Part shown: positions 1 to 10,339 of the stretch, one piece after another
Numbering within the stretch: the first letter of the stretch is position 1
Layout: every line of letters starts with the position of its first letter
NCBI GenBank assembly: GCA_025201375.1
Contig: JAIWZP010000003.1
Span: forward strand, 682,001-746,000
DNA length: 64,000 bases
Direction: 5' to 3'
Origin: Gongronella butleri
Taxonomy: Eukaryota > Mucoromycota > Mucoromycetes > Mucorales > Cunninghamellaceae
Notes under the pieces: model-generated
What the model was told of the DNA's origin: nothing
Databases searched by the model: none
What the model saw: the letters and a program-made list of their open reading frames with translations, nothing else
Position numbers and translations under genes: made by a program

Positions 1-361
1 CCCCTCGTCTCGGCGCGACTACCCAAAAAAAAAAAAATAGAAACAAAACATGCATGCAATGTATCCACAGAAAGCATTGGGTGCGCGTGGGTGGTTGAAA
101 CAAGGAGTGGGAGAGATTTGGATGTGTGGCGAGCGCAAAGGAGGGCAAGGGGTGGGAGGTATTCAATGCCAATATGATATGCCAATTAGCCAGAGGTCCA
201 GAATGAGCCAATCACAGCGGCGCAATAAGGAAAACGCTCTCCTTTTTTTTATGGCGCTTCCCCTTTTTGGCTCTTTTGCTCTTCTTCCTGCTTTTTTTTC
301 TTTCTTTTTCTCAGTTCCCATAGCCTTTTTCCCTGTTTCCCCTCTCCCCCTTCCCTTTCTC

Positions 362-2474
362 ATGAACACCTGGAAAATTCCTGGCAAAAGTGCGTGAGTG
401 ATATTAGTCCACCGGCGTTTTGCTCACTGTTTTTGCCGTTTTTTCTTCTTTTTGTCAATTTTTTATGACTAGAACCCAAGGACGCGACACCTGTGCCGTC
501 GCCCCAGTCGTCGACAACGACAGCAAGTGTGAGCGAGCCAAAGTCGGGGGTGTTGACTATTCGTGTATGCGAGGCCAAGGGCATTTCATTGCCGCCCGGC
601 ATTCCGCTGCCGCCAGCTAATTTGCAGCCCATCCAGCCGCGCAACAACCGTGACTCGTTCAATCGAAAGCTAAACTGGTTCCTCCCCTACGTCGTCCTCG
701 AATTTGACAAGAACGAAATCCGCATTGACGCTCTTGGCGGCGACACGTGCAATCCCATCTACCAATACCGTGCCAATTTGTAAGAAAAAAACGAAGCAAT
801 TGGGGTGCTTTCTTCTCATCATTTTTTCCCTCAGTGATGTGTCGCGCAATTCGGACGTGGTCATGTCGATTTATCTGCAGCACCCGCCAAATGAAGATGC
901 ATCGCGCCCGTCCAACATCAACAATGACCATTATCTTGGCATGGTCCGCTTACAGCCCAATTTCGACAATGGCAAAATGGAGGATCAGGTGCTCAACATC
1001 ATGGGAGGCATTGGCGCCGTGCATATCCAGTTGTGCTATCAACCACAGCAGGTAAAAAAACTAGAAAAAATCAAAAAGTGAGAAAAAAGTGTAGAACTCG
1101 TGTGTTAATACTTTTTTTTTTTTTTTACAGCAAAGCCAACCCATCGCTTTTGACTCGTTTGATCTGCTCAAGGTCATTGGCCGCGGCAGCTTTGGCAAGG
1201 TAAAAAAATAAAAAATCAAGGACATATCGCGTTTTTGCATGAATCCGTGCTTATAACGCGTTTTTTTCTTTTTCCCCAGGTGTACGTCGTGCGCAAGAAG
1301 GATACCAATCGAATTTACGCCATGAAGGTGCTGCGCAAGTCGCACATCATCAACCGGTCCGAGGTCACGCACACGATGGCCGAAAAGACTGTTTTGGCCA
1401 AAGTGCGCAATCCGTTCATTGTGCCGCTCAAATTCGCGTTCCAGAGCCCCGACAAGCTGTACCTGGTCTTGGCCTTCATCAATGGTGGCGAACTGTTCCA
1501 CCATTTGCAGCTCGAGGGCCGATTCAGCGAGGAACGATCACGATTTTACACTGCTGAGCTGTTGTGCGCTCTCGAATGTCTCCATGGTTTCAATGTCATT
1601 TATCGGTAAGAAAAGGGCTCGAAAAGAGGCCGAGGGGGTTGCAACGTCGCATCTTTTGCCGATGTATAGCCATAACAAGGGGGGGGGGAAATTCGAGAAA
1701 AAGAAGAAAACACGCGTGCTCACATTTTTTTCCCCACCTTTTTTTTCGATGTGATAGCGACTTGAAGCCCGAGAACATTTTGATTGACTACAATGGGCAT
1801 ATCGCGCTGTGCGATTTTGGGCTGTGCAAGCTGAACATGTCTGAAAAGGAGCGAACCAACACGTTTTGCGGCACGCCCGAGTACCTCGCACCCGAATTGC
1901 TGCTTGGCCAAGGCTATTCCAAGGTCGTCGACTGGTGGACACTCGGAGTGCTATTGTACGAGATGATGACGGGCTTGCCACCCTTTTACGACGAAAACAC
2001 CAACGAGATGTATCGCAAGATTCTGCAGGACGAGCTGCGCTTCCCAGAGGATATGTCCCCAGAAGCGCAGGATCTGTTGACAGGGGTAGGATAGAAAAAA
2101 AGGGCATAAAGCGCGTCTACATACGCGCCAATGGCGCGTCATGATGCTCAATTCTTTTAATTGCTCTCTTTTAGTTGTTGACGCGCGACCCACATCAGCG
2201 CCTTGGCTTCCATGGCCCCGAGGCCATCAAGAGCCACCCGTTCTTTGCCAGCATCGATTGGCGTCTGCTGATGCAGAAGAAGGTGCAGCCACCTTTCAAG
2301 CCGCATGTCGAGAACGCCTATGATACCACCAACTTTGACGACGAATTCACCGCCGAGGCGCCCATGGAATCCCTCGTCGACGAATCGCACATCTCAAAGA
2401 CTATGCAGGAGCAATTTGCAGGCTTCACGTATAATCCTGCCAATGACGGCGTCATGAGCGAGAGCTACAATTAG
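362..2474 (+). CDS. YPK/SGK-family AGC protein kinase with N-terminal C2-like region
   Basis: Serine/threonine kinase that in fungi acts below TORC2 and PDK1 in plasma-membrane stress and sphingolipid signalling. Spliced exons 362-389, 473-779, 835-1051, 1131-1199, 1280-1605, 1758-2085 and 2175-2474 give 524 aa. Residues about 25-180 form a C2-like region (GVLTIRVCEAKG at its start). The kinase domain follows: glycine loop GRGSFGKV, AMKVL with the ATP lysine, YRDLKPEN catalytic loop, DFGLCKL, and activation-loop TFCGTPEYLAPE with the PDK1-type threonine. The AGC tail ends with hydrophobic motif FAGFTY near residue 507, the expected TORC2 site. The first exon (MNTWKIPGK) is tiny and its join uses donor GTGCGT and acceptor CTAG; the MxxWK start resembles other fungal YPKs. 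The body is certain, the first exon less so. Confidence 0.9.
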
Positions 2475-2613
2475 GCGCCATTGATTCTTTTATTTGCTTG
2501 GATTTGGAACAATTAAAAAAAGATGCTTATTTGGTATGTATGATATACAATGGCACAATGGTATGGAAGGAAGAAAGTGATAGAGGGTAAAATGAGTGGA
2601 AAAATGAAAATGG
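2475..2613. other. shared 3' flank of two convergent genes
   Basis: Only 139 bp separate the stop codons of the plus-strand kinase and the minus-strand zinc-ribbon gene. It is AT-rich and must hold both polyadenylation regions, so the transcripts may overlap. No canonical AATAAA stands out on either strand. Confidence 0.5.
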
Positions 2614-3036
2614 CTAGAGCAAAATCTCCAATTCGCCGCAGCCATCACAAGTCCATGCCAAAAAAATGTTGTCGTCGTCCGAGAGCGACACAGTCTTGAC
2701 GCGGCCTTGGCCTGCACGGCCGCATTGCCTAAAAACATAAAAAAAACCATTGACCAGTGAGTTTAAACCAGCGCATGCCCTCAATTGATCATTTTACTTG
2801 TGTTGCGCCTGGAGCGTCGTCACGATCGTGAACACGCCTTGTGGTGTGAGGTCGTGGCCAGTGAGCGGGATCTTCACGGGGCACTTTGAGCACGTTAGTG
2901 CGTCTTTCTGAGCGACCAGCTTATGTGAACATTGCGGACAGCTGAAATTGAATTGCGTGTTAGGCGGACCCCGGCCTGCACCCTTTTGCGTGTCAAAGTA
3001 GTCGCTGATAGAGTCGAAAAGACGCTTTTTCAACAT
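2614..3036 (-). CDS. small zinc-ribbon-like protein, function unknown
   Basis: Two exons, 2798-3036 and 2614-2728 on the minus strand (donor GTAAAATG, acceptor TTTTTAG), encode 117 aa. The sequence has CPQC and CSKCP pairs in the middle and a final CDGCGELEILL, so at least three CxxC-type pairs are available to bind one or two zinc ions. The N-terminus MLKKRLFDSISDYFD looks helical. I do not recognise the family. The start is the first ATG in frame; the frame stays open upstream (to about 3051) without another ATG, so an upstream exon cannot be excluded. It converges on the YPK-like kinase gene. Confidence 0.6.
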
Positions 3037-3677
3037 AAAAGTTTGAGACAAGAAAAAAAAGTGGAATTGGAGAACGCCTCTGCTCCTTTGGGAAAGCGAA
3101 GGTTGTCAACTCCGACGGGACCTGATTTTCATGGAATTGGTTGCGCAGCAAGAATGACTCGCCGTTTTGTGATGGGCCTGTTGCGCCCAATTCGTCCATT
3201 GCGTGATTTAATACCATTATAAAGCAAAAATTGCGTCAGGAAATGAGAAGGGGATGCATCGTGCGTGATTTTGTTCGAGGACAAAAGCATTGCACGGCAT
3301 GCAACGATCCTTGAAATGCAACGCGTCAAGCCGACAAAATAGCACAATTGAGCCAAATCAGTGATTTATCCTGCATTTGATCCAAATCACAAGATAATAA
3401 ATCCTGTTCAAACTAAAGGCGACTTGCGTGGGGTGTTTCTCTGATCAAAAATGGCTAAACAGATCATTAGCATAGAGAGGGAAGGAGAAAATAAAAAAGG
3501 TAGCGGTGGAGAGAGCAAAAAAACAAATCTTTTCTTTTTTTTGCCTCGAGTGAGTAGACCAAAGCGGGGATTAAATATCGGCGCGCTCCATGTCAGCTGG
3601 CCATTTTTTTGTCGACAATTGCCGCGGTCCCCTTTTGTTGCTTCTTTTTTCGCTATTTTCTCTCTCTTTTTTTTAAC
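3037..3677. other. intergenic region, divergent promoters
   Basis: Lies between the 5' ends of the zinc-ribbon gene and the SOSS-B gene. The last 60 bp before the SOSS-B start are strongly CT-rich with T runs. No coding potential or repeat seen. Confidence 0.5.
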
Positions 3678-4586
3678 ATGGAACCGTATAAAGTGCCCAA
3701 AGCACCACCACAGATGCAACTAAAAGATGTGCGGCCGCTTATGCCTCGACTAGAGCTTGATCTTATTGTCTTACAGCAAGGTAAATCATTAAACAGCAAG
3801 ACAAAGCTGATTAACACAACTTTTTTTTTTTCTTTTTGCGCGTTTAGAGGAGTTTATTCCATCCACACTCAAAGATGATCTCTATCGATACCTGGTTGCT
3901 GATCGCTCGGGCAGCATGGAATTTGTCATATGGGGTGACCGGGGCAAAGCGACGCGACCAGGAGACATTATACGGGTCAAGGGCGCGTAAGGAACAAGTT
4001 CTGCATCGACAAACGACAATGATCTCATTTTCTATTTTTTACTTTTAGTGATGCCAAGGTACGCAATGGAACGCTGTGCCTGATGATGAATCGGTCAGGG
4101 ACAATTACACGTGTTGGGCAGGACACGTTCCATTTTGTGGAGACGCCCAACTTTTCTGAGCAAGATTTGGGGCTGCCAATGCCCAATATCCGCGGCCCGC
4201 GCGCCAACAAGCCCATGCAGGAGCCCAATGGCCCTACAGATCCTAATTCACATCACCATCACGCTCGCTCGGCTTCTACGGGCGCGCCACGGCCACCAAT
4301 GCCTCAGCAACAGCACTCACGCCCACCTTTCCATCCATATCCGCAACAACAGCACCGTCCGCCGCCCCCAATGACCACTGGCGAGCCAATGCATCAACAA
4401 TTGCCTTCCTTTGCCCATCAGGGAGATTTCGCTCTCCGTGGTGGCCAACGTGGCGCGTACAGAGGCGGTCGCGGTCGCGGTCGAGGAGCAGGCATTAAGC
4501 GCGCAAACCCAAACATGCCCGATCCCGCCACACAGCAACAACCACCGTCCACACGTCGCAAAGTTGATTACAGCGGCATGAATTGA
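3678..4586 (+). CDS. SOSS complex subunit B-like single-stranded DNA binding protein
   Basis: OB-fold protein of the hSSB1/NABP family, which binds single-stranded DNA in double-strand-break repair and transcription termination complexes. Exons 3678-3780, 3848-3986 and 4049-4586 give 259 aa. The OB fold covers about residues 12-115: VADRSGSMEFVIWGD, then RPGDIIRVKGADAKV, and FHFVETPNFSE, which matches the family signature VYSEVPNFSE closely. After it come a His/Pro/Gln-rich linker and a Gly-Arg (RGG-type) segment at about residues 210-230, common in nucleic-acid binders. A polyadenylation signal AATAAA lies at 4750-4755. Start ATG follows a CT-rich leader. Orthology is confident; partners in this organism are not visible. 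Confidence 0.88.
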
Positions 4587-4749
4587 GATCTTCCATCATG
4601 TCAATGGCGCTGGAATCTACTTTTCATCGTCTGTCAAATATCATTTTCAAGTTTTCGTCCCTTTTGCTCCTTCTTTTTCCTGATTCCCTACCCCTTTTAG
4701 ACCATCCTGCCCCTGGAATTCATTTCTCATTGTCTCGTCTGTGCATGTA

Positions 4750-4755
4750 AATAAA
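4750..4755 (+). terminator. polyadenylation signal of the SOSS-B gene
   Basis: AATAAA about 165 bp past the stop codon, followed by a T-rich stretch near 4800. Position and sequence fit a eukaryotic poly(A) signal. Confidence 0.5.
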
Positions 4756-5404
4756 GTCAAAAGGCTCGCCAGAGCTGCACCCGCCTGATTTTTCTCTTTT
4801 TGATGGTTTTTTTTCCGGATTTTGCATGTAATTCGCTCGTTAGGCCGTTTAAAGCTCTGAAACGCATCACAATGTGATCCAGCAAGCTAGGAACCTTGAG
4901 TAGATTTCAATTTGCTGATGTCCCAAATCACTGGAGGCGCGCCGCGCGCAAATCAATTTTTCGACCTGGCAATCGTGCCGATCCAAAATCGAGAACATGG
5001 GTCCTCAGAATCACACGAAACTCACGCACACGAGACGCGACACGGAGAAACCACGAACACAACGACAAGCCATGTGACTTGCTGATTCACGTGCACATGC
5101 CGATGTTAATAATTTAATCAGTGAAAAATGTCCAAAATGCAAGTAATACTGTACAGCTATTTTGCGCAACATCGTCATGTTTCTGGTGAACAGATATGCT
5201 TGAGAGCTATTTTTGTGCAAAAGGATTGAGTCCAGATTTGGTGTAAATTTCAGGACATTTCTTATAGTACAAGTGGCCAAATCGCATTTTGTAAAAAGAC
5301 TCTTTTGAAATATTTTAGCGGGAAAGGGTTGGATACAGTTGAAATTTTGACATGCCTGCGTGTACAGCATCAGCATCGTGGTTCCTTAATCCACTTGATT
5401 TTCA
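4756..5404. other. intergenic, no gene seen
   Basis: AT-rich sequence with no extended coding frame and no clear repeat, ending at the foldback element. Confidence 0.5.
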
Positions 5405-6571
5405 AACAGCAGCATGTTTCAATGGCGAGCAATCGCTGTGTATTGTGATTTTACACAAAATATCTCTTTTCTCGGCATTTTTGCTATTTGATCGCCCAAA
5501 ATTTTTGTCATCCACTCGGGACCGAACAGCAACTCAACACTGCTGCTTGAGGCAAGCGCCTTACATGCATTAAATCCAATTCATTCCTAGAAAAGCAAAA
5601 TAATTCCAGCTCTTTGTATATTTCGTTGTTTTTTTCCATTAAAAATCGTTTTGAAACCATGTCCACTGTTCTATGATATGCGTCGCCAGCTATATTTTTG
5701 CCGCCTACAGCTAAGCGGTGCAAAGGTACGGAAAGTAATTGTACTAGTCCAACAAAAAGCGACAGTTTTGCGTGTTTTTGTGAGCTTGCTGCTAACTGAA
5801 TCTTACAAAACCAAATGCAATGCGTAAAGCACGTTATCTTGCACTACTTTTCATCTCAAGGCAAGCTCCGCTGTGCTTTTAAAAAATGTGTGGGTGAGAG
5901 TAAAGGTCTTTTTTCAACTAATTTCGGGTTTGCTTGCTTTTTTTCATAGCAATCATCTCTACAACCGATAGCGCTGAGTGAAGCGTGGTATTGGTTGCAA
6001 TTTTGTAGTTAATATAAGATCTGGAAAAAAAGCTAGTGATTGAATATATGATTTTCGGCAAAATGATGGTTTTTCTTCTCTCCTTTTTTTTTTTCGAGCG
6101 CAGCACCACTTTTGCCTTGAGATGAAAATTGGGTAAGATGACGTGCTCTATGCATTGAATTTGGTTTCGTAAGATTTAGTTAGCAGCAAGCTCACAAGAA
6201 CACGCAAAACTGTCGTTTTTTTGTTGGACTAGTACAATTACTTTCCGTACCTTTGCACCGTTTGGCTGTAGGCGGCAAAAATGTAGCTGGTGACGTATGC
6301 CATACAGTTGACATGGTTTCAAATCGATTTTTCAATGGAAAAGAAACGAAATATACAAAGAGCTGGAATTATTTTGCTTTTCTAGGAATGACTTGGTTTT
6401 ACTGCATGTGAGGCGCTAGGCTCAAGCAGCAATGTTGATTTGCTGTTCGGTCTCGAATGGATAACAAAGTTTCAGGTCGATCGATTAGCACAAATGCCGA
6501 GAACAAGCGACATTTAGTGTAAAATCGCGATAAACAGCGACTAGTAGTCATTAAAACGTGCAGCTGAGAGC
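5405..6571. mobile_element. foldback element: about 470 bp inverted arms around a 215 bp core
   Basis: The left arm (about 5405-5880) reappears reverse-complemented as the right arm (about 6096-6571). Example: 5746-5753 reads AGTCCAAC and its complement GTTGGACT is at 6223-6230, with the match running past TACGGAAAGTAATTGTACT on both sides. Other paired blocks include the CTTTGTATATTTCG stretch near 5615 against 6350. The symmetry centre is near 5988. The arms carry scattered mismatches and small indels, so the element is not new. The core holds no coding frame. Size and form fit a non-autonomous foldback or large MITE-like transposon; no transposase is present and I could not identify target-site duplications. 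Confidence 0.8.
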
Positions 6572-6866
6572 CTTTCTGGGGGTCTAGAAAGAGATTAAAA
6601 AGTCTTGCCAGCCAAAAGTTGAATAGTGCCCAAAATTACTCATCATATCTTGGCCATGTAGGATCATGTGCTGGAAAGACCTAGAAATGATGTTTCCCTA
6701 CAGAGTTTGCACATAACAATTTTTTATTATCATGGGGAGAAGCGGAAAAGAGCAAAGTATGATCTGTGGCAAAGGAAAAGGAGAAGGATCACGGCAGAAA
6801 GACGGAGCAAAAAACGTGGGCGAAGCGCGGAAGAGAAGTGAGAAGAGCACGGAACAAATGGTTGGC
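6572..6866. other. intergenic, no gene seen
   Basis: Short purine-rich interval (6730-6850 is A/G-rich) between the foldback element and the broken gene. Nothing recognisable. Confidence 0.4.
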
Positions 6867-8146
6867 TTAGTTCAGAGGCGTGAACGCACTCAGCGGCTGG
6901 AATTGATTGAGAGCAGCGACGTTCTTGAGCACAGGGGCGACCTGGCCAAGTGCTCGTCCAAGTTGTTCTTGGCAAGAGGCATATCAAGTCGCGCGCAATG
7001 CCATACTTGTTAGATTGAGCAACGCCATACTTGTTGGATTGCGCTTGGTCCGCGCACTTGACCTCGCCGAACGCCAGTGTCGCTTCCCAGTTCCTGATTG
7101 CAAACGCGGATGGTGCAAGCGTCAGGGCGGTAAGTGCTCAGCGACATCGCCGGCTTGCCCTTGCACTCCTCGTTTGCCACTGCAGGCCTAAAATGAGCAA
7201 AAAAGTAAACCATTGATTTTTTTTTAAAAAAAAAAAAAAGAGAAATAGGTCTTACCAGCGCAAAACAAACGTGCGGGACGCGTCTTCCATGATGGGCGCA
7301 AGGCACGGCAGCAAAAACGTTGTAATCAACTCGTTCTCCTTGCAATTGCCGTGCATCGTGTCATTGGGCAGCGCATCGATCCTAAAACAAGAATTTAGTC
7401 GATCTCCACAAGACTCTTTTTTTTGGAAAAAAAAAACTTGCAGTCGCGCAAGAGAGTGCACAAAGCGAAACTCGGCAGCTGACACTGATGGCTCCAGGTG
7501 CAAAGCTTGGCCATTGCGCTCGTGCGCGAGACATTGCCGCCATCCATTTCCTAAAAATTGAATAATCAGCCATGTTCTAATAATTTGACAATAATTTGAT
7601 AAGATACGTACCATCAGGACCTCGTGCACCATGCTGACCATGTTGCTGTTGGGCTTCTTGTACGTGGCCAAGTGCATGTCGGTCAAGAAGTCAGCCAATT
7701 CGTGCATGATGGCGGCGGGGATGCGCTTGTCAAGGTCGGCGGGTTCACGGCGTGGCTTGCTGAGCAGAATGGACGAAAGACCGCTAATTCAATGATTCAA
7801 GTGTGAGTTCAAATGAGTTTAAATGAGTTTAAATGCTTTTGATATGACTTTTTGTTGCGTACAGTATTTCTTGAACATTGGATTCCATGAAAAGTGGACC
7901 ATCGTCGACGAGGTCCAGCATGTCCAGCTGGTAGCGATAAAAGCTGATAGACACATCCATGCCTGCCAGCGTGAATCGGTCATTGTTGCTTGGCATGGGA
8001 ATATCGGCACTAATTGGCGAATAAAACAGAAAAAATGATTATTCAAGTATAGTATAAATTGACTCAATGAGTACATACTTGATGAAAACCGTGTCGCATT
8101 CGCTTCTCCGAGGGCAACTTAACCCGGCGCCCCAGTTATTTCGTGC
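6867..8146 (-). pseudogene. broken copy 1 of a repeated gene with a PD...ExK-type motif
   Basis: Minus-strand exons can be followed from about 8146 (5' end not found) through 8009-7849, about 7788-7620, 7560-7436, 7380-7260 and a final exon from about 7190. Pieces that read well include LDLVDDGPLFMESNVQEILY, HELADFLTDMHLATYKKP, ENELITTFLLPCLAP and ECKGKPAMSLSTYRPDAC. In the last exon an extra A, compared with the plus-strand copy, shifts the frame just after RPDAC...VCNQ. A stretch that copy 2 still has (from DQHKL to the LGQ motif) is deleted, and a 20-odd bp segment near 7000-7045 is duplicated. The remnant ends LGQVAPVLKNVAALNQFQP before a TAA at 6867. It is therefore inactive. No function is proven; see copy 2 for the motif. 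Confidence 0.65.
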
Positions 8147-8615
8147 AATAAAATACGACTTCACCACCCAACTTTTGTCTAATCTGGTTCTAGCCATCCA
8201 TTAATGTTCTAATTTGTGTTTTAGATGTTATCGAGGGTGTAGAAACATGTGGTAATAATTTAAATTGCATGTACAATTGCAGGATTTTGAGTAATTTGCG
8301 ATTTGAGTCGAATTTTTCTATTTAATCTAATGAAAGTGCCTCAAAAACCGCTTGAATCGCCATTTTGCGCCGCTTGCCAATGCAAAATTTAAATTAGAAT
8401 CAAATAAAGTACTCACACGTAGTCTGGTAACTTAATAAAATTTGGAGAAAATCTCACTTTACGGCATTTTGGATGATTTTGATTTTTGGTGGTAAATGCG
8501 CTATCTTTTTGCGTTTTCACGATGAGAAGTGTCGCGCGAAAGTAGCGCCAGTCGATTCCAATTCCAAATTGTTAAATTTGTCGCTTATTTTGCTTTTTTT
8601 TCTCGCTCATTTCAG
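8147..8615. other. spacer between the two inverted broken copies
   Basis: AT-rich and without a gene. The last part (ending in a T-rich CATTTCAG) matches the intron end that precedes the final exon in copy 1, so copy 2 begins within an old intron and lacks upstream exons. Confidence 0.45.
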
Positions 8616-9122
8616 GCCAGCGGTCACGAACGATGAGTGCAAGGGCAAGCCAGCGATGTCGCTGAGCACGCGCCGCCCCGACGCTTGCGTCAGCCGCGTT
8701 TGCAACCAGGACTGGGACGCGACACTGGCGTTCGGCGAGGTCAAGTGCGCGGACCAAGCGCAATCCAACAAGTTTGGCATTGCGCGCGACTTGATCCGTC
8801 TTGGCACGTTCGCCAAAAACAGCTTGGACCAGCACAAGCTATCATACGCACTGTGCTTGGTTTTCAAGCTGTCGGCCGCACCATCACGGTGTACGCCGTT
8901 TCCCTGCTGTCTGATGGCCTTTACGCCATGCAGGAGGTGTCGCGCTTGGTGGTGCCGGCGTCATTGCGCGGCGTGGGCCAGTATCTTGGCCAGGCTGCCG
9001 ACGTGCTCAAAATCATCGCGGCTCTCGACCAGTGCCAGCCGATGAACGATGCCAATGCGAGTGCCGCGGCCTCACGTAAGCCGCAAGACGCTGAGCACAC
9101 CAGAGGCAATTCGCGTCCTTGA
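8616..9122 (+). pseudogene. broken copy 2, final exon only, PD...ExK-type motif
   Basis: Starts at an old splice acceptor and reads ECKGKPAMSLSTRRPDAC, then LAFGEVKCADQAQSNKFG, then DLIRLGTFAKNSLDQHKL. At about 8860-8870 a one-base loss shifts the frame; the protein then continues in the next frame as FQAVGRTITVYAVSLLSDGL and YAMQEVSRLVVPASL to a stop at 9122. The PD, then FGEVK, then a helix with FAKNSLD fit a PD-(D/E)xK nuclease-like core, though this is an inference from spacing only. I recall similar GEVK...SDGLYAM-type proteins repeated in Mucorales genomes with no assigned function. All upstream exons are missing. An AATAAA at 9282-9287 may be the old poly(A) signal. Confidence 0.65.
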
Positions 9123-10339
9123 CAAGAAGAAGAGTAATCGACGCGAGTCCATTGCCTTCACGCCTCTGCTCTGAGCTGTCCCGTCCGGTTTGCCTTGTTC
9201 CCTGCTTCTTTTCCGCTCCCATTCCCCGTTCCCCCTCCCCCTCCCAATCCCGTCCTTCTTTTCTCCTCCCCCACTCCTCATAATAAAAATATAGTTACTC
9301 TGTGCAAAAATTGTAAGGGATCATCATTTCTAGGCCTTTCTAGCACAAGATCCTAGGTGACCAAGACGATGGGTCATCACGATTGAGCGCTTGCTTCTTC
9401 TTTTTTTTACAATTAATTCGAGCCGTGGGCTCTTGAACAGCTCTTTTCACCGCTCTTTATCGAGTATGACGCTCAAATTGAGTAAAATTGGCAGCAGACC
9501 GTGTCTCTTTCGCCTGTCATCGGTCAATGGCCATGTTCGCGCTCTACGCCGCGCTTCGCGGATGATCAACATGGAATTTACGCGCCGCTTTATTGATGAT
9601 TCATGCCGACGATCGTAGAACAGAAGAAAAAAATCAAATATCGCGCGCCACAGCTCGCACACGCTTTCAATGGTGGCAAGGGAAGAAGAACAGTGTGAAA
9701 ATTGCCGCGATAGATCATTGATGCATTGCTTCAAGCCAATGGGGTAATGTGTGGCACTTGAAAAAAAACAAAGCAAATGGTAATTTCAAGTGCGCCGCGA
9801 GCCATTGAACGGCCAGAACGCGGTAGGGCGATAAAAAAAGAGGGCCTATCATAGGCCCGTAGGACTGGATTGTCACGACGAGTGTGTCACGTGTCAGCTG
9901 AAACGCACATGCAAAAAGACAGCAGGGCATGAACAGGGCTTATTTTGGCCATTTGGCGCTCCATGGAAGGCGGATGAAAAAAAAAGGGGGGTCAGGACGA
10001 TAGCGCTCCCTTTTTTTCTTCCTTGTTGTCTCTTTCTTTTGTGTCTTTTGCTGTGTATTTGTGTACTTTTTTTTGCTTTTTTCACCTAGTGGACGCTTTT
10101 TTTCGCCTTACCTCCTTCCTTCCGTGCCTTTGCTTCACGACCCCAGCCAGGCTTTCGGTCCTCTTCGCCCTTTTTTCGTTTGAAACGTGCACTAGTCCCT
10201 TTCTCCTCCACTTTTACGCAAAAAAAAAAAAAAAAAAAAAAAGCTCCGTGAGGCACCTTTTCGTTGTAAATACACCCCAAGCCTCACTTTTTCCCAGTTT
10301 TCCCTTTACCTTTCCCCAATACCCTGCTTCAGCGCCCTC
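9123..10339. other. intergenic, upstream region of the RasGEF gene
   Basis: No gene seen. The stretch 9170-9275 is CT-rich with an AATAAA at 9282. From about 10010 to 10335 the plus strand is strongly pyrimidine-rich, apart from a 22-base A run at 10220-10241, and leads into the RasGEF start codon. Confidence 0.5.
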
